From: Methylophilus sp. TWE2
GTDB lineage: Bacteria; Pseudomonadota; Gammaproteobacteria; Burkholderiales; Methylophilaceae
Reading direction: 5' to 3'
DNA length: 64,000 bases
NCBI RefSeq assembly: GCF_001183865.1
Contig: NZ_CP012020.1
Coordinates: 2,227,839 to 2,291,838, forward strand
This document shows positions 46,397-54,346 of this stretch, one piece after another. Position 1 is the stretch's first letter, and each line of letters begins with the position of its first letter. The translations under genes were made by a program, and so were the position numbers. The notes beneath the pieces are model-generated. The model ran no database searches. It saw only the letters and a list, made by a program, of their open reading frames with translations, and was not told the DNA's origin.

Positions 46397-47035
46397 TTAT
46401 TCGGCATCAATCAAGCCGTGTTTCATCGCCAATCTCACCATTTCCACCGGGCTGTTCACGGATAACTTCTGCTTGATCAGCGTGTAATAATTAGCGACGG
46501 TTTTCTGGCTAATTTTAAGCATCTCGGCCACGTCTTCGACCCGCTTGCCTTCGGCCAACAGCCTGAATACTTCAAATTCGCGCGAGGTCAGCTGTTGTAA
46601 TGGGTTACTTTCGCCAATCAATGTCTGCAAAGCCACTTTTTGCGCCACATCCTGGCTCAAGAAGGTACGGCCTTTGGCCACATCAAGTACCGCCTGTACC
46701 AGATCATCAGCCACACCCGTTTTGGTGACATAGCCTTTTACGCCGGTTTTAAGCGCCTGGGCAGCAAACGACACCGCTTCATGCATAGAGAAAATGACGA
46801 TTTTTGCCTGGGGATAGCGCTGCAAAATACGTTTGGCGGCTTCCAGCCCGCCCATGCCAGGCATGGAAATATCCATCAGCACCACATCGGGCAGCACTTC
46901 ACCATACACTTGATATGCCATCTCGCCGGTATCGGCTTCTGCCACAATCTCTATGGACTTATGGCTCTCCAGCAAACGGCGCAACCCTGACCTCACCACC
47001 GTGTGATCATCGACTAATACAACCTTGACTATCAT
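46397..47035 (-). CDS. NarL/LuxR-family response regulator
   Basis: 212 aa. Receiver: KVVLVDDHTVVRSGLRRLLE, phosphoacceptor in DVVLMDISMPGMGGLEAAK, IFSMHEA, and Lys in GYVTKTG. The LuxR HTH is LTSREFEVFRLLAEGKRVED then VAEMLKISQKTVANYYTLIK. Its start overlaps the stop of the kinase gene by four bases (ATGA). The pair lies between the PQQ peptide genes and the mxa locus. LuxR-type regulators are known to control methanol dehydrogenase genes in other methylotrophs, so a role there is possible but unproven. Confidence 0.92.
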   Translation of the reverse strand: MIVKVVLVDDHTVVRSGLRRLLESHKSIEIVAEADTGEMAYQVYGEVLPDVVLMDISMPGMGGLEAAKRILQRYPQAKIVIFSMHEAVSFAAQALKTGVKGYVTKTGVADDLVQAVLDVAKGRTFLSQDVAQKVALQTLIGESNPLQQLTSREFEVFRLLAEGKRVEDVAEMLKISQKTVANYYTLIKQKLSVNSPVEMVRLAMKHGLIDAE

Positions 47036-48411
47036 GGCGCAGTATCCTGAAATTTTCCTGTATTTTGAAAGTGCACTTCTATGCGTGTCCCCTGACCAGG
47101 GGCGCTACTAATATTCATCGTTCCCATCAATCCTTCCACGCGCTCCTGCATGCCAGCCAAGCCATAACCCCGGCTTGGCACTGTGGGATCAAAACCACGG
47201 CCATCATCTTCAACCAGCAAGTACAAACCACCCGCCTTGTCGCTCACCTCTATGGTCACCCGCTCAGCCGCAGCGTGCTTACTGATATTGGTCAGGCACT
47301 CCTGCAAGATACGATAAACCGTCACTGCGACCGATTCCTCTGGCTGTGCCAGATGGTTGGAAATATTATTCACCACCAGAATATTACGATTTCTATCATG
47401 CCAATGGTGAATCAACTCGGCCAGGGCCAGGCTCAATCCCAATTCATCCAACACGCGTGGGCGCAGGCGCGCCAGCAAATCCTGTATGGTGAACATCATT
47501 TGCCGGGTGATTTGCGCAATCGCCTTAGCACTTTCCCGCGCCACAGTCAGCTTTTTGGCCGCCACCATGGCACTGGCGTCGATATGAACCGCCGTCAGGT
47601 ACTGGCCGATTTCATCATGCAGGTCGCGCGCCAGCTTTTTGCGCTCTTCTTCCTGCAAGTGGATAATCTGCTGAGTGAGCCTGTGGTTATTGCGTATGCT
47701 TTGCTCCAGCGTGCTCGCCATCTTGTTAAACTTGTCGCTGATTTCACTTAACTCAACCTGCTCAAAACCAGGCAGCCGAGTCTGGTAATCGCCATGCTCA
47801 ATCTGGTTTAAGCCATGGATAATCTGCTTGACCGGTTTAAACGTCGCCCGCACCGTCCAATACACAAACAACAGTACACTGAGGCCAAACAAGCCAACGA
47901 TAGAGAGCAAGCCTGAAGTATCGTCCCAGATCTCGCGCAACTCGAAACTCGGATCAGGCGTAATGACTAACTCACCAATCAACCGCCCATTCAAGATGAT
48001 ATTTTTGCGTTTGGGCTCATTGAGCACGCTGGAAATATCAAGCAACCTGACAAACCAGATCGGTGGTTCTTCCCCCGCATGCTCCACACGCGTCGAGCGG
48101 TTAGACTCCCTTAAGCGACCATTCACATCAAAAAAATCCACCTTCAGATGCCGAATATTGGTCAACTCTTCCAGCCTGAAAACAGAGACTTTTCCTTCTT
48201 CGCTACGGCTGAGCCAACCAAAATCTGTCATGTAATGCGCAATCTGCGCATCCAGCAAATGCATCACCAGGTTGGTCGTCGAATCCACCTCTGCCAGCAC
48301 ATCTTCCCGCGCATTTTTAATCACGGAAATCGCCCAAGTCAGTAATAGCCCAAGCAGTAACAGGGTAATTATCAGATTGAGTTTGAATTGGAGGCTGAGA
48401 GATTTCATCAT
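47032..48411 (-). CDS. Membrane sensor histidine kinase, HAMP and HisKA_3
   Basis: 459 aa. TM1 (LIITLLLLGLLLTWAISV) and TM2 (LLSIVGLFGLSVLLFVYWTV) enclose a periplasmic sensor of about 140 residues. A HAMP domain (FKPVKQIIHGLNQIEHGDYQ) follows. The HisKA_3 helix holds the phosphoacceptor His in KLARDLHDEIGQYLTAVHID. HATPase motifs are LTNISKHAAAERVT, VEDDGRGFDP and GYGLAGMQERVEGLMG. It is cotranscribed with the overlapping regulator gene. A perfect palindrome at 48450-48462 sits 45 bases upstream. Confidence 0.92.
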   Translation of the reverse strand: MMKSLSLQFKLNLIITLLLLGLLLTWAISVIKNAREDVLAEVDSTTNLVMHLLDAQIAHYMTDFGWLSRSEEGKVSVFRLEELTNIRHLKVDFFDVNGRLRESNRSTRVEHAGEEPPIWFVRLLDISSVLNEPKRKNIILNGRLIGELVITPDPSFELREIWDDTSGLLSIVGLFGLSVLLFVYWTVRATFKPVKQIIHGLNQIEHGDYQTRLPGFEQVELSEISDKFNKMASTLEQSIRNNHRLTQQIIHLQEEERKKLARDLHDEIGQYLTAVHIDASAMVAAKKLTVARESAKAIAQITRQMMFTIQDLLARLRPRVLDELGLSLALAELIHHWHDRNRNILVVNNISNHLAQPEESVAVTVYRILQECLTNISKHAAAERVTIEVSDKAGGLYLLVEDDGRGFDPTVPSRGYGLAGMQERVEGLMGTMNISSAPGQGTRIEVHFQNTGKFQDTAP

Positions 48412-48449
48412 GCAATGGGGATTTTAAAGAGTATTCACCAAAAACATTC

Positions 48450-48462
48450 GGGAATTTTTCCC
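48450..48462. promoter_or_regulatory. Palindromic site GGGAA-N3-TTCCC upstream of the sensor kinase
   Basis: GGGAA-TTT-TTCCC is a perfect 5+3+5 palindrome, with C before and T after it. The same form (C-GGGAA-N3-TTCCC-T) occurs upstream of the beta-propeller gene at 53195-53207. The distance to the kinase start is about 40 bases, a normal regulator position. Confidence 0.5.
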
Positions 48463-48814
48463 TACTCGTTCATACAGCAAGAAATTAGCAAGGCGCGGGG
48501 TCACATGGTCGATTGTAACGCCTCACACAAAACCTGCCAGCCTACCACAATGGCCTATTTGAACAATGACCTGCCGCTCAAGCAACGCTAGAAGGACTGG
48601 AACTGTTTTCGGCAGAACGGGCTTTTGATGTATTTGGGATTAAAAGGCATTGGTGACTTTTCAGCACAGACAAAAGTTGACGGAGTTAAGGTTGTATTTT
48701 AGGATGGTCTAAAATTTAATAACAGCTTGAAAATGTTAAATAAAACCCTTAAACCTTCAATCAAAAAAGCATCAATGAAAGAAAGTTTTGCGTCATTTAG
48801 GATGACTACTTTAC

Positions 48815-48821
48815 GTTAGGC
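48815..48821 (+). other. Integron-type recombination core GTTAGGC (left boundary of cassette 1)
   Basis: GTTAGGC fits the GTTRRRY core site where integron recombination occurs. It stands ten bases before the ATG of cassette gene 1, as usual for a cassette start. A matching inverse core upstream is not obvious, so this may be the end of a degenerate attC or an attI-like site. Confidence 0.6.
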
Positions 48822-48830
48822 GGCACAGCC

Positions 48831-49586
48831 ATGACCAATGGGACTCTTCCGCACTTCGAGATCGCTTTTTCAAGCGTTGGATGGTTCCTTCCGCCCTACG
48901 CTGCGATGGGATTCCTTAGTGCCATGGCAGCGGAAATTCTTCGCAAAGGGAATGGATTTGGTCAGAGCGATCTTGAACAGTGGCTAGCGCATTTGTACGG
49001 AGCAGATGGCCTAGCCGCGATGGTATGTAGTCGCTATCCAATTACTCCGGTAATCGCCGAGTACAAAGAAACGATTGCTGAATCAATTGAGGCTCATTTC
49101 CTTGGCCTTCATCATGTCGCAGTCGCGGGTCTGGTTCCTGTAATCGAAGGTGCCGGGCGAGAAATCTTGGCTAGTCGCGGCTTATCTTGCAAGGGCGTTC
49201 GCGGAGTGTTTTCTGAACTAGCAGCGGACTGTAAGCGCGAGTCGATAGAGAAGAATATTGGGGCAACGGGCGAGATCGTTTCCATGATGGATTCGTTTGC
49301 GTCTTTCACGAACAACGTGTTGTATGTGGACTCTGCCAAGTATCCGTTCATCGATGGAACGAATCGCCATGGCATTACACATGGCTCCTTCAAAGATAGT
49401 GACTACGGTAGCCCCATAAATTTCTACAAGACAATAGGGGCAGTAGATTTCTTGGCCTTTGTGTCTGCGTTTCGCGCCGCGATCTCCTGGTTTGCGCCCG
49501 AGGTGACTGAGGAGTCGGCGAAGTTGGCCAGCTACTACCGCGAGCTGCAAGGCATTCGATCGAAAGGTGATACAAGTGCCGCCTAA
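48831..49586 (+). CDS. Cassette gene 1: HEPN-like protein of unknown function
   Basis: 251 aa, cytoplasmic. No clear named family. Near residue 190 stands GTNRHGITHGSF, which matches the R-x4-H pattern (with N-R-H-G-I-x-H-G) of HEPN ribonuclease-type domains found in many abortive-infection proteins. The rest is alpha-helical (IEAHFLGLHHVAVAGLVPVIEGAGREIL). The stop codon lies within the core GCCTAAC of the following attC, a normal integron cassette feature. The RNase role is inferred only from the motif. Confidence 0.6.
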   Translation: MTNGTLPHFEIAFSSVGWFLPPYAAMGFLSAMAAEILRKGNGFGQSDLEQWLAHLYGADGLAAMVCSRYPITPVIAEYKETIAESIEAHFLGLHHVAVAGLVPVIEGAGREILASRGLSCKGVRGVFSELAADCKRESIEKNIGATGEIVSMMDSFASFTNNVLYVDSAKYPFIDGTNRHGITHGSFKDSDYGSPINFYKTIGAVDFLAFVSAFRAAISWFAPEVTEESAKLASYYRELQGIRSKGDTSAA

Positions 49587-49649
49587 CCCTGCGGTCAACA
49601 CCGACCTTGCGCGAAAAGCCGCGCAAGGTCGGTTACCTTCACGTTAGGC
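49581..49649 (+). repeat. attC recombination site of cassette 1
   Basis: 69 bases from GCCTAAC (49581-49587) to GTTAGGC (49643-49649), the inverse and direct core sites of an integron attC. Inside, CCGACCTTGCGCG and CGCGCAAGGTCGG form a perfect 13-bp stem with a six-base loop. This is the folded single-strand structure that integrases recognise. Confidence 0.88.
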
Positions 49650-49659
49650 CTCTTGAACT

Positions 49660-50538
49660 ATGAGCACAATATTTGGTGAAGCACTACATGCTGGCCTGTC
49701 CGGCCTCGAGATTGCAGAGCATCAGTTAGAGCTTGGCGAGGGCATTGTTTTGCGGAAAACATTTGCTCATATGTTCGCGCCATTCATGCTTGCATTTTCC
49801 CCTGCTGAAATCGGCAAGCCTCATCCTGGCCCATGGAAGGCAGCACGTGGTGGCTTTGGATTCGATGTGACCACTGAATTGTATATCCCTGCTGATATTG
49901 AAACTCGCTTCGGATCCAAGATTGGCGTTGCAAAAACTATACTTTTTCTGCTGCGACTGGGCGTCAACCCAGCAACCACGCTACCGGTCTTCGCCAATGC
50001 CTCCTTCTCTTCGCTGGCAAGCAGGTTAGACAATGACGTTTTGCTCCAACCCTACGAAGTCGAGTCACGCCACTTCCCGCTTGGCGTTGTCGGCGGTGTG
50101 GCTACAGAGGCAGCGGCTACTTGGGTAAAAGAACGATGGCAACTCGCCTATAAGCTCATCGAACATCATGCTGACTTTGCGCTTGCCGTTGATGCACTCG
50201 ACAGCGGCCAGTTTGTGCGGCACTCTGCCCTAACATTGGTCTCACTTTGGGCAGCACTTGAAGCGCTGTTTTCGCCTTCAACTTCGGAACTCAAGTTCCG
50301 CGTATCTGCGTTGATCGCCGCCTACCTTGAAGCGCCGGGCGCCAGTCGCATTGCCAAGCAAAAGGCCATCTCCAAGCTATACGACAAGCGCTCGGCCGCC
50401 GCTCACGGAAAGCCGACACATGAACCACAGCATCTGCTGGAATCCTTCAATCTTCTGCGCGAAGTCATCACAAAGATGCTTGACGATGGGTATGTACCCA
50501 CAAAGGATCAGCTTGAAAAACTATTATTTGGGGCTTAG
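49660..50538 (+). CDS. Cassette gene 2: Apea-like HEPN-domain protein
   Basis: 292 aa, cytoplasmic. The C-terminal third has HSALTLVSLWAALEALFSPS followed by RVSALIAAYLE and KLYDKRSAAAHGKPTHEPQ, the usual Apea-like HEPN order with the R-S-x3-H-G ending (R-S-A-A-A-H-G). The N-terminal half is a separate mixed domain. Such HEPN proteins often occur in defence islands and act as RNases or toxins. The stop codon lies in a degenerate attC core (GCTTAGC, 50533-50539). Function not shown by sequence. Confidence 0.65.
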   Translation: MSTIFGEALHAGLSGLEIAEHQLELGEGIVLRKTFAHMFAPFMLAFSPAEIGKPHPGPWKAARGGFGFDVTTELYIPADIETRFGSKIGVAKTILFLLRLGVNPATTLPVFANASFSSLASRLDNDVLLQPYEVESRHFPLGVVGGVATEAAATWVKERWQLAYKLIEHHADFALAVDALDSGQFVRHSALTLVSLWAALEALFSPSTSELKFRVSALIAAYLEAPGASRIAKQKAISKLYDKRSAAAHGKPTHEPQHLLESFNLLREVITKMLDDGYVPTKDQLEKLLFGA

Positions 50539-50542
50539 CCTG

Positions 50543-51179
50543 GTAGGGTGGGCAACTCGTTGCCCACGCGGTAAAACTCACGCACAATTCCACCATGTCA
50601 CGTTATCGTCGCGCTAATACTGCTGGAACTACTTACTTTTTCACAGTTGTGACTTACCGCAGGCAAAGATTTCTTTGTGATGATGATGTACGTGATGCGT
50701 TAAAACATGCCATTCAAAAAGTTCGTACTGACTATCCTTTTACAATCGACGCATGGGTGTTATTGCCTGACCATACTCATTCCATATGGACGCTACCACC
50801 CAATGATGTAAACTTTGCGCTTCGTTGGCAACTTATCAAACGTCATGTGAGCCGTGCTTGCGGTTCGCGTTTAAACCATGCTGAATGGATGTCAGCATCC
50901 AAAACCAAACATCGTGAATCGACCATTTGGCAACGCCGTTATTGGGAGCATCAAATTCGCGATGATAACGATTATGCAAAGCATATGGATTATTTGCATT
51001 TCAACCCGCTTAAACATGGCTTAGTGAACAATGTGAAAGATTGGCCTTATTCAACATTTCACCGATATGTTAAAGCGGGTGTTTATGATGAGCATTGGGG
51101 TGTTGGGCTAGAATTTATGGAAGGAGCGTTTGGTGACGCATAACGATTTTACGCGTGGGCAACGAGTTGCCCACCCTAC
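50543..51179 (+). mobile_element. RAYT transposase flanked by inverted REP sequences
   Basis: The left end GTAGGGTGGGCAAC and right end GTTGCCCACCCTAC are exact inverted copies. Each lies in a REP hairpin, GTGGGCAAC-TC-GTTGCCCAC at 50548-50567 and GTGGGCAAC-GA-GTTGCCCAC at 51155-51174. The intact RAYT gene is between them, a REP-doublet (BIME-like) arrangement. It is inserted in the attC of cassette 2. Confidence 0.8.
50595..51143 (+). CDS. REP-associated tyrosine transposase (RAYT, IS200-like Y1)
   Basis: 182 aa. The N-terminal TTYFFTVVTYRRQRFL and the metal-binding His pair in DAWVLLPDHTHSIWTLP (H-x-H) are typical of IS200/IS605-type Y1 transposases. The catalytic Tyr is probably in DDNDYAKHMDYLHFNPLKHGLV, the usual RAYT pattern H-x-N-P. 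The gene is intact and is flanked by REP hairpins. RAYTs are mostly vertically inherited and cleave REP DNA; here its place in a cassette attC suggests recent movement. Confidence 0.9.
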   Translation: MSRYRRANTAGTTYFFTVVTYRRQRFLCDDDVRDALKHAIQKVRTDYPFTIDAWVLLPDHTHSIWTLPPNDVNFALRWQLIKRHVSRACGSRLNHAEWMSASKTKHRESTIWQRRYWEHQIRDDNDYAKHMDYLHFNPLKHGLVNNVKDWPYSTFHRYVKAGVYDEHWGVGLEFMEGAFGDA

Positions 51180-51267
51180 AGACTGGCAAGCTCGCGCCTA
51201 TTACGCGGGCGTTAGGCCCCGCATGCTTTCCATGTGTAGTCAGCAAATTTGAGGAGAGGATCAGCAG

Positions 51268-51792
51268 ATGAAAGTTGCCATGTCATTAATTGCGCTCATG
51301 CTGCCAATTTCGGCTTTCAGTGGATGGGTTGACAGCTCCGGAAAGCCTATCCCCGAAACGCCTTCGATGCGCTCAGCGGGAGACTTTGGCGCTCAGCTTA
51401 TTCTCACTAGCAGCGACCAAGAATTCCGCAAGGTATGGAATGCAACCACCGGCACTCCCAAACTCCAGACAACCAACCATATCAAGCTTGGCCAGTCCAT
51501 CGCAGGAGTCATTGTATTCAGCGGTTGCGCGCCAGGTCCAGCAAATACATGCAATGTCACAGCTGATTTCTCCGTACAAAATCCAGATGGCACGACAACT
51601 CTCGCAGGCAACGGACCAGTATGGTTAAAGGCTGCTCCAAAGCGTCGAATCATCGTGCTCGGAGATGCAAGCATAACCTTAGGTTTTGGCAAAGACGATT
51701 CACCTGGAACTTATAAATTGATAGCGAACGTCACAGACAAGGTCACACAACAAACGCTAATGCTTGCTCTCCCCTTCAGTGTCTCGAAGTAA
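51268..51792 (+). CDS. Cassette gene 3: secreted protein of unknown function
   Basis: 174 aa. The signal peptide MKVAMSLIALMLPISAFSG precedes a mature periplasmic protein, mostly beta-structure, with two Cys (SGCAPGPANTCNV) that may form a disulfide. The C-terminal end (TYKLIANVTDKVTQQTLMLALPFSVSK) resembles an Ig-like strand pattern. I do not recognise a family. GAGGAGAGGA precedes the ATG. It follows core site GTTAGGC at 51211, so it is the third cassette. Its own attC is not clear. Confidence 0.6.
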   Translation: MKVAMSLIALMLPISAFSGWVDSSGKPIPETPSMRSAGDFGAQLILTSSDQEFRKVWNATTGTPKLQTTNHIKLGQSIAGVIVFSGCAPGPANTCNVTADFSVQNPDGTTTLAGNGPVWLKAAPKRRIIVLGDASITLGFGKDDSPGTYKLIANVTDKVTQQTLMLALPFSVSK

Positions 51793-51954
51793 AAGCCTCA
51801 ACCCATTCATGACCAGCCCAAGCCACTCGCCGAGACATGAACACAAAGCAGTCATGAGTATCTTAGCTACTGCCACCTGACTAACTAAAAGTTAGCCTGT
51901 TAGATACCGTGATAAAGGACAAGCTTTTTGATACATTTCTTTATCGAAAGCCTG
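51793..51954. other. Degenerate end of cassette 3
   Basis: A non-coding stretch containing a CCTCAAC at 51797-51803 that could be a decayed inverse core. A perfect hairpin CTAACT-AAA-AGTTAG (51881-51895) overlaps a GTTAGCC. Neither gives a full attC. GATAAAG and CTTTATC farther right form a second loose inverted repeat. Confidence 0.35.
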
Positions 51955-52031
51955 GTAGATTTTGTGGAGGGAGGAGCGTTTGGTGACGCATAACGAGCAT
52001 TGACGCGTGGGCAACTAGTTGCCCACCCTAC
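51955..52031 (+). mobile_element. Truncated RAYT tail with REP sequence
   Basis: GGAGCGTTTGGTGACGCATAA at 51972-51992 is identical to the 3' end of the RAYT gene at 51123-51143. The similarity starts a little upstream at the codons for the last residues. It is followed by the REP hairpin GTGGGCAAC-TA-GTTGCCCAC (52007-52026) and the same CCTACAG end. This is a remnant of a second RAYT copy, about 850 bases downstream of the intact one. Confidence 0.8.
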
Positions 52032-52074
52032 AGAATGTTAATGGGCACTGAGAAGCAACAATCACCTATCAAGG

Positions 52075-53037
52075 TTAATGAATCACCACCCCCCAAGGCA
52101 GATTCCCCACCGCAATATCCTTCAGCTTGGCATTGGTTTGAGTATCAATCACCGAGACATTATTACTACGTCCATTGGCGACATAGAGCTTTTTGCCATC
52201 CGGCGTCAGTGCCATATTCCAAGGGCGTTGGCCGACGGGGATAGTGGCGATGACTTCGCGGGTGGCGGTATCGATCACGCTGAGGTTGTGATCGCCGCCA
52301 TTGCTGACATAAATACGGCTGCCATCGGCGTTGACCTTGACGCCATTGGAGCGCAGGCCGACCTTGATATTGGCTTGCACTTTCCAGTCGGCGGTGGAGA
52401 CAATCTCTAGCAGGTTAGCAGCTTCGTTGGCGACATAGGCCCATTTGCCATCGGGGCTAAAACCAACGCCGCGCGGGTGTTTGGTGGATGCGATCAGGTG
52501 TTCTGATTTGAGCGTATTGAGGTTAATCACATCGACATTATTGCTCTCTTCATTGCTGGCGAGCAGCCATTGCTGGTCGGGTGAAAATACGCAATGCTCG
52601 GGGTTTTTGCCCTGGGTTTTAATGGTGTGTTTGAGCTTGTTGGTTTGCAGGTCTACCAGCGAGACCGCGTTTTCTTCTTCCAGGCAGGCGGCCAGCAACT
52701 TGCCATCGGGTGAAATATCGATGCCTTCTGGTTCATCGCCAACTTTGATCAGGGCAGTTTGTTTGCCGAGCTGGGTGTCTACCACCGAGACGGCGTTTTT
52801 ATCGCGCACAACGACGTAGAGTTTTTGGTTGCTGGGGTGGATGGCGGCGGCTTGTACTTTTTTGCCGAACTTGCCTTTTTTAGGCAGCGTATTGATGACT
52901 TCGTCAGTGCTGGTATCAATCACTGAAACCGTGCCATCTTTTTCGTTGGGCACATACGCAAGGGGTTGGGAAAAAACGTTTGAACAGAAGCTGGCCAGCG
53001 CGCCAGCAAGCAATAGATGTGACAGGTGTTTTTGCAT
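52075..53037 (-). CDS. YVTN beta-propeller protein, periplasmic (copy 1)
   Basis: 320 aa with signal peptide (SHLLLAGALASFCSNVFSQ). Seven repeats of the form Y-V-x-N-x-x-x-x-x-V-S-V-I-D-T (AYVPNEKDGTVSVIDT, VYVSNGGDHNLSVIDT, YVANGRSNNVSVIDTQT) build a YncE/YVTN-type propeller. It resembles the beta-propeller proteins linked with PQQ-dependent alcohol catabolism. It lies on the mxa strand but is separated by 205 bases from the next gene, with its own upstream palindrome. Confidence 0.87.
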   Translation of the reverse strand: MQKHLSHLLLAGALASFCSNVFSQPLAYVPNEKDGTVSVIDTSTDEVINTLPKKGKFGKKVQAAAIHPSNQKLYVVVRDKNAVSVVDTQLGKQTALIKVGDEPEGIDISPDGKLLAACLEEENAVSLVDLQTNKLKHTIKTQGKNPEHCVFSPDQQWLLASNEESNNVDVINLNTLKSEHLIASTKHPRGVGFSPDGKWAYVANEAANLLEIVSTADWKVQANIKVGLRSNGVKVNADGSRIYVSNGGDHNLSVIDTATREVIATIPVGQRPWNMALTPDGKKLYVANGRSNNVSVIDTQTNAKLKDIAVGNLPWGVVIH

Positions 53038-53242
53038 ACAGCATCCTTAAAAAAAATCGGCCAGTTGCTGCAACAACTGGCCCGAACATGGAGATATACT
53101 TTATGCAAAATCAATTAAATATAATATTTAAATGATGATTGCATCATAAGTGTTCAGGCGTACTGCCAATAGCGGCATGCTTCCCGATTTATCCGGGAAA
53201 AATTCCCTTTATTTGCACAACGAGCATACTCAACCAACATCC
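53038..53242. other. Region upstream of beta-propeller gene 1
   Basis: 205 bases. Besides the palindrome at 53195-53207 it contains the hairpin TTCCCG-ATTTATC-CGGGAA, whose right arm is shared with that palindrome. An A/T-rich part near 53110-53145 is a likely promoter. No gene or clear terminator was recognised. Confidence 0.45.
53195..53207. promoter_or_regulatory. Palindromic site GGGAA-N3-TTCCC upstream of beta-propeller gene 1
   Basis: GGGAA-AAA-TTCCC, perfect arms and the same flanking C and T as the site at 48450-48462 before the sensor kinase. It lies about 160 bases upstream of the beta-propeller start, just after the stop of beta-propeller gene 2. It is a candidate shared operator. 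Confidence 0.5.
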
Positions 53243-54193
53243 TCACTCGGTATGCCCGACAAACTGGCCAAATGCACGCGGTTGCGAGCCCACCTTGATA
53301 GCAGGTTTCAAGATCAGGCGCTCGCCATCAATTACTGCCAATACGTTATCCATCCAGCTCGCTACCAGTATCTGCTGATGCACCGCATCATAAGCAATGC
53401 CTTCTGGGCTGCCTGGCACCCGAACCCTGGCGATGGCTTTGCTGCTGGCGAGGTCAATCACACTGACGCTGTCTTCGCCGGTATTGGTCACATACAAGCG
53501 CTTGCCAAGCGCATCCGTCGTCGCACAATAGGGATGGTCTCCCACCGGCAGCGTGGTCTCCACCTTGTCAGTGCGCGTATCCACCAGGCTGACCGAATTT
53601 GAATACACATTCACTACAAATAGCCAGCGGCCATCCGGGCTTACACTCAACCCGAACGGATGCTGTCCGACCTTGATGCGCTGCCGCTCCTGATTAGACG
53701 CGGTATCAATCACGCTGACATCATTGCTATCGCGATTGGCCACATACAAAATGGTTCCATCCTGGCTTAGCTGCAAACCGCCCGGCGCCTGCCCTACCTG
53801 CACTTGCGCAATCACCTGTCCGTCTTGTGCGGCTATCACCATCAGGGTGTCGTGATACCAGTCAGCCACATACAAGCGATCACCCTCTTTGTTCACAGCC
53901 AAGCCCACGGGCGCAATTGGTAAAGCAAACGTCTGCGTCACTTGCTGGCGCTGCATATCTATGACCGATAGCGAGCGCCCTTCTACATTGCTCACATACA
54001 CTTTTTGATGGCGCTGATCGACTGCCACACCCACTGGTGCTTTGCCTACCTGAATACGTTTCACCACTTGCTTCCGTTGCAGATCAACCACCGAAACCGT
54101 GTGATCGCCCTGGTTGGTGACATAGGCATAATCTGCCGCCTGAGCACCAAGCGCCAGGCCAAAAGCAAACAAACTCCATAATGTTTTCATCAT
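53243..54193 (-). CDS. YVTN beta-propeller protein, periplasmic (copy 2)
   Basis: 316 aa counted from MMKTLWSLFAFGLALGAQA, a clean signal peptide. The mature part consists of about seven YVTN-type repeats (YAYVTNQGDHTVSVVDL, VYVSNVEGRSLSVIDM, LYVANRDSNDVSVIDTA, LYVTNTGEDSVSVIDLA). It is a paralogue of copy 1 rather than a close duplicate. An in-frame ATG at 54241 would add 16 residues ahead of the signal sequence and is unlikely. The position after mxaD and the thioredoxin gene suggests membership of the methanol oxidation locus; function unknown. Confidence 0.87.
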   Translation of the reverse strand: MMKTLWSLFAFGLALGAQAADYAYVTNQGDHTVSVVDLQRKQVVKRIQVGKAPVGVAVDQRHQKVYVSNVEGRSLSVIDMQRQQVTQTFALPIAPVGLAVNKEGDRLYVADWYHDTLMVIAAQDGQVIAQVQVGQAPGGLQLSQDGTILYVANRDSNDVSVIDTASNQERQRIKVGQHPFGLSVSPDGRWLFVVNVYSNSVSLVDTRTDKVETTLPVGDHPYCATTDALGKRLYVTNTGEDSVSVIDLASSKAIARVRVPGSPEGIAYDAVHQQILVASWMDNVLAVIDGERLILKPAIKVGSQPRAFGQFVGHTE

Positions 54194-54346
54194 TTGAATA
54201 CGATGGTCACGGCTGGTGCTCTCATTGCAACCATGGGACACACTATAAGGATTTCTCTGAAAAGCGGATTGAGACGCTCTCCCGCAAGCAGTTAGGAATT
54301 TTTCACGCTACTGGCGGGATTCCGCGTCTTGATGAGATTGCACGCT

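Larger units (their letters stand above)
48412..48830. other. Spacer between the two-component operon and the cassette island
   Basis: 419 bases with no convincing gene. The left part contains the kinase promoter region with the palindrome GGGAATTTTTCCC (48450-48462). The right part, from about 48690, is A/T-rich and ends in the cassette boundary GTTAGGC at 48815-48821. An integrase gene would be expected near such a boundary, but none is present. Confidence 0.6.
50533..51217 (+). repeat. attC of cassette 2, split by a RAYT element
   Basis: A degenerate inverse core GCTTAGC (50533-50539) and the intact core GTTAGGC (51211-51217) flank the RAYT element at 50543-51179. Only about 48 bases of attC sequence remain without the insert, fewer than in a normal site, so some of the left half has been lost. 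Confidence 0.6.
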
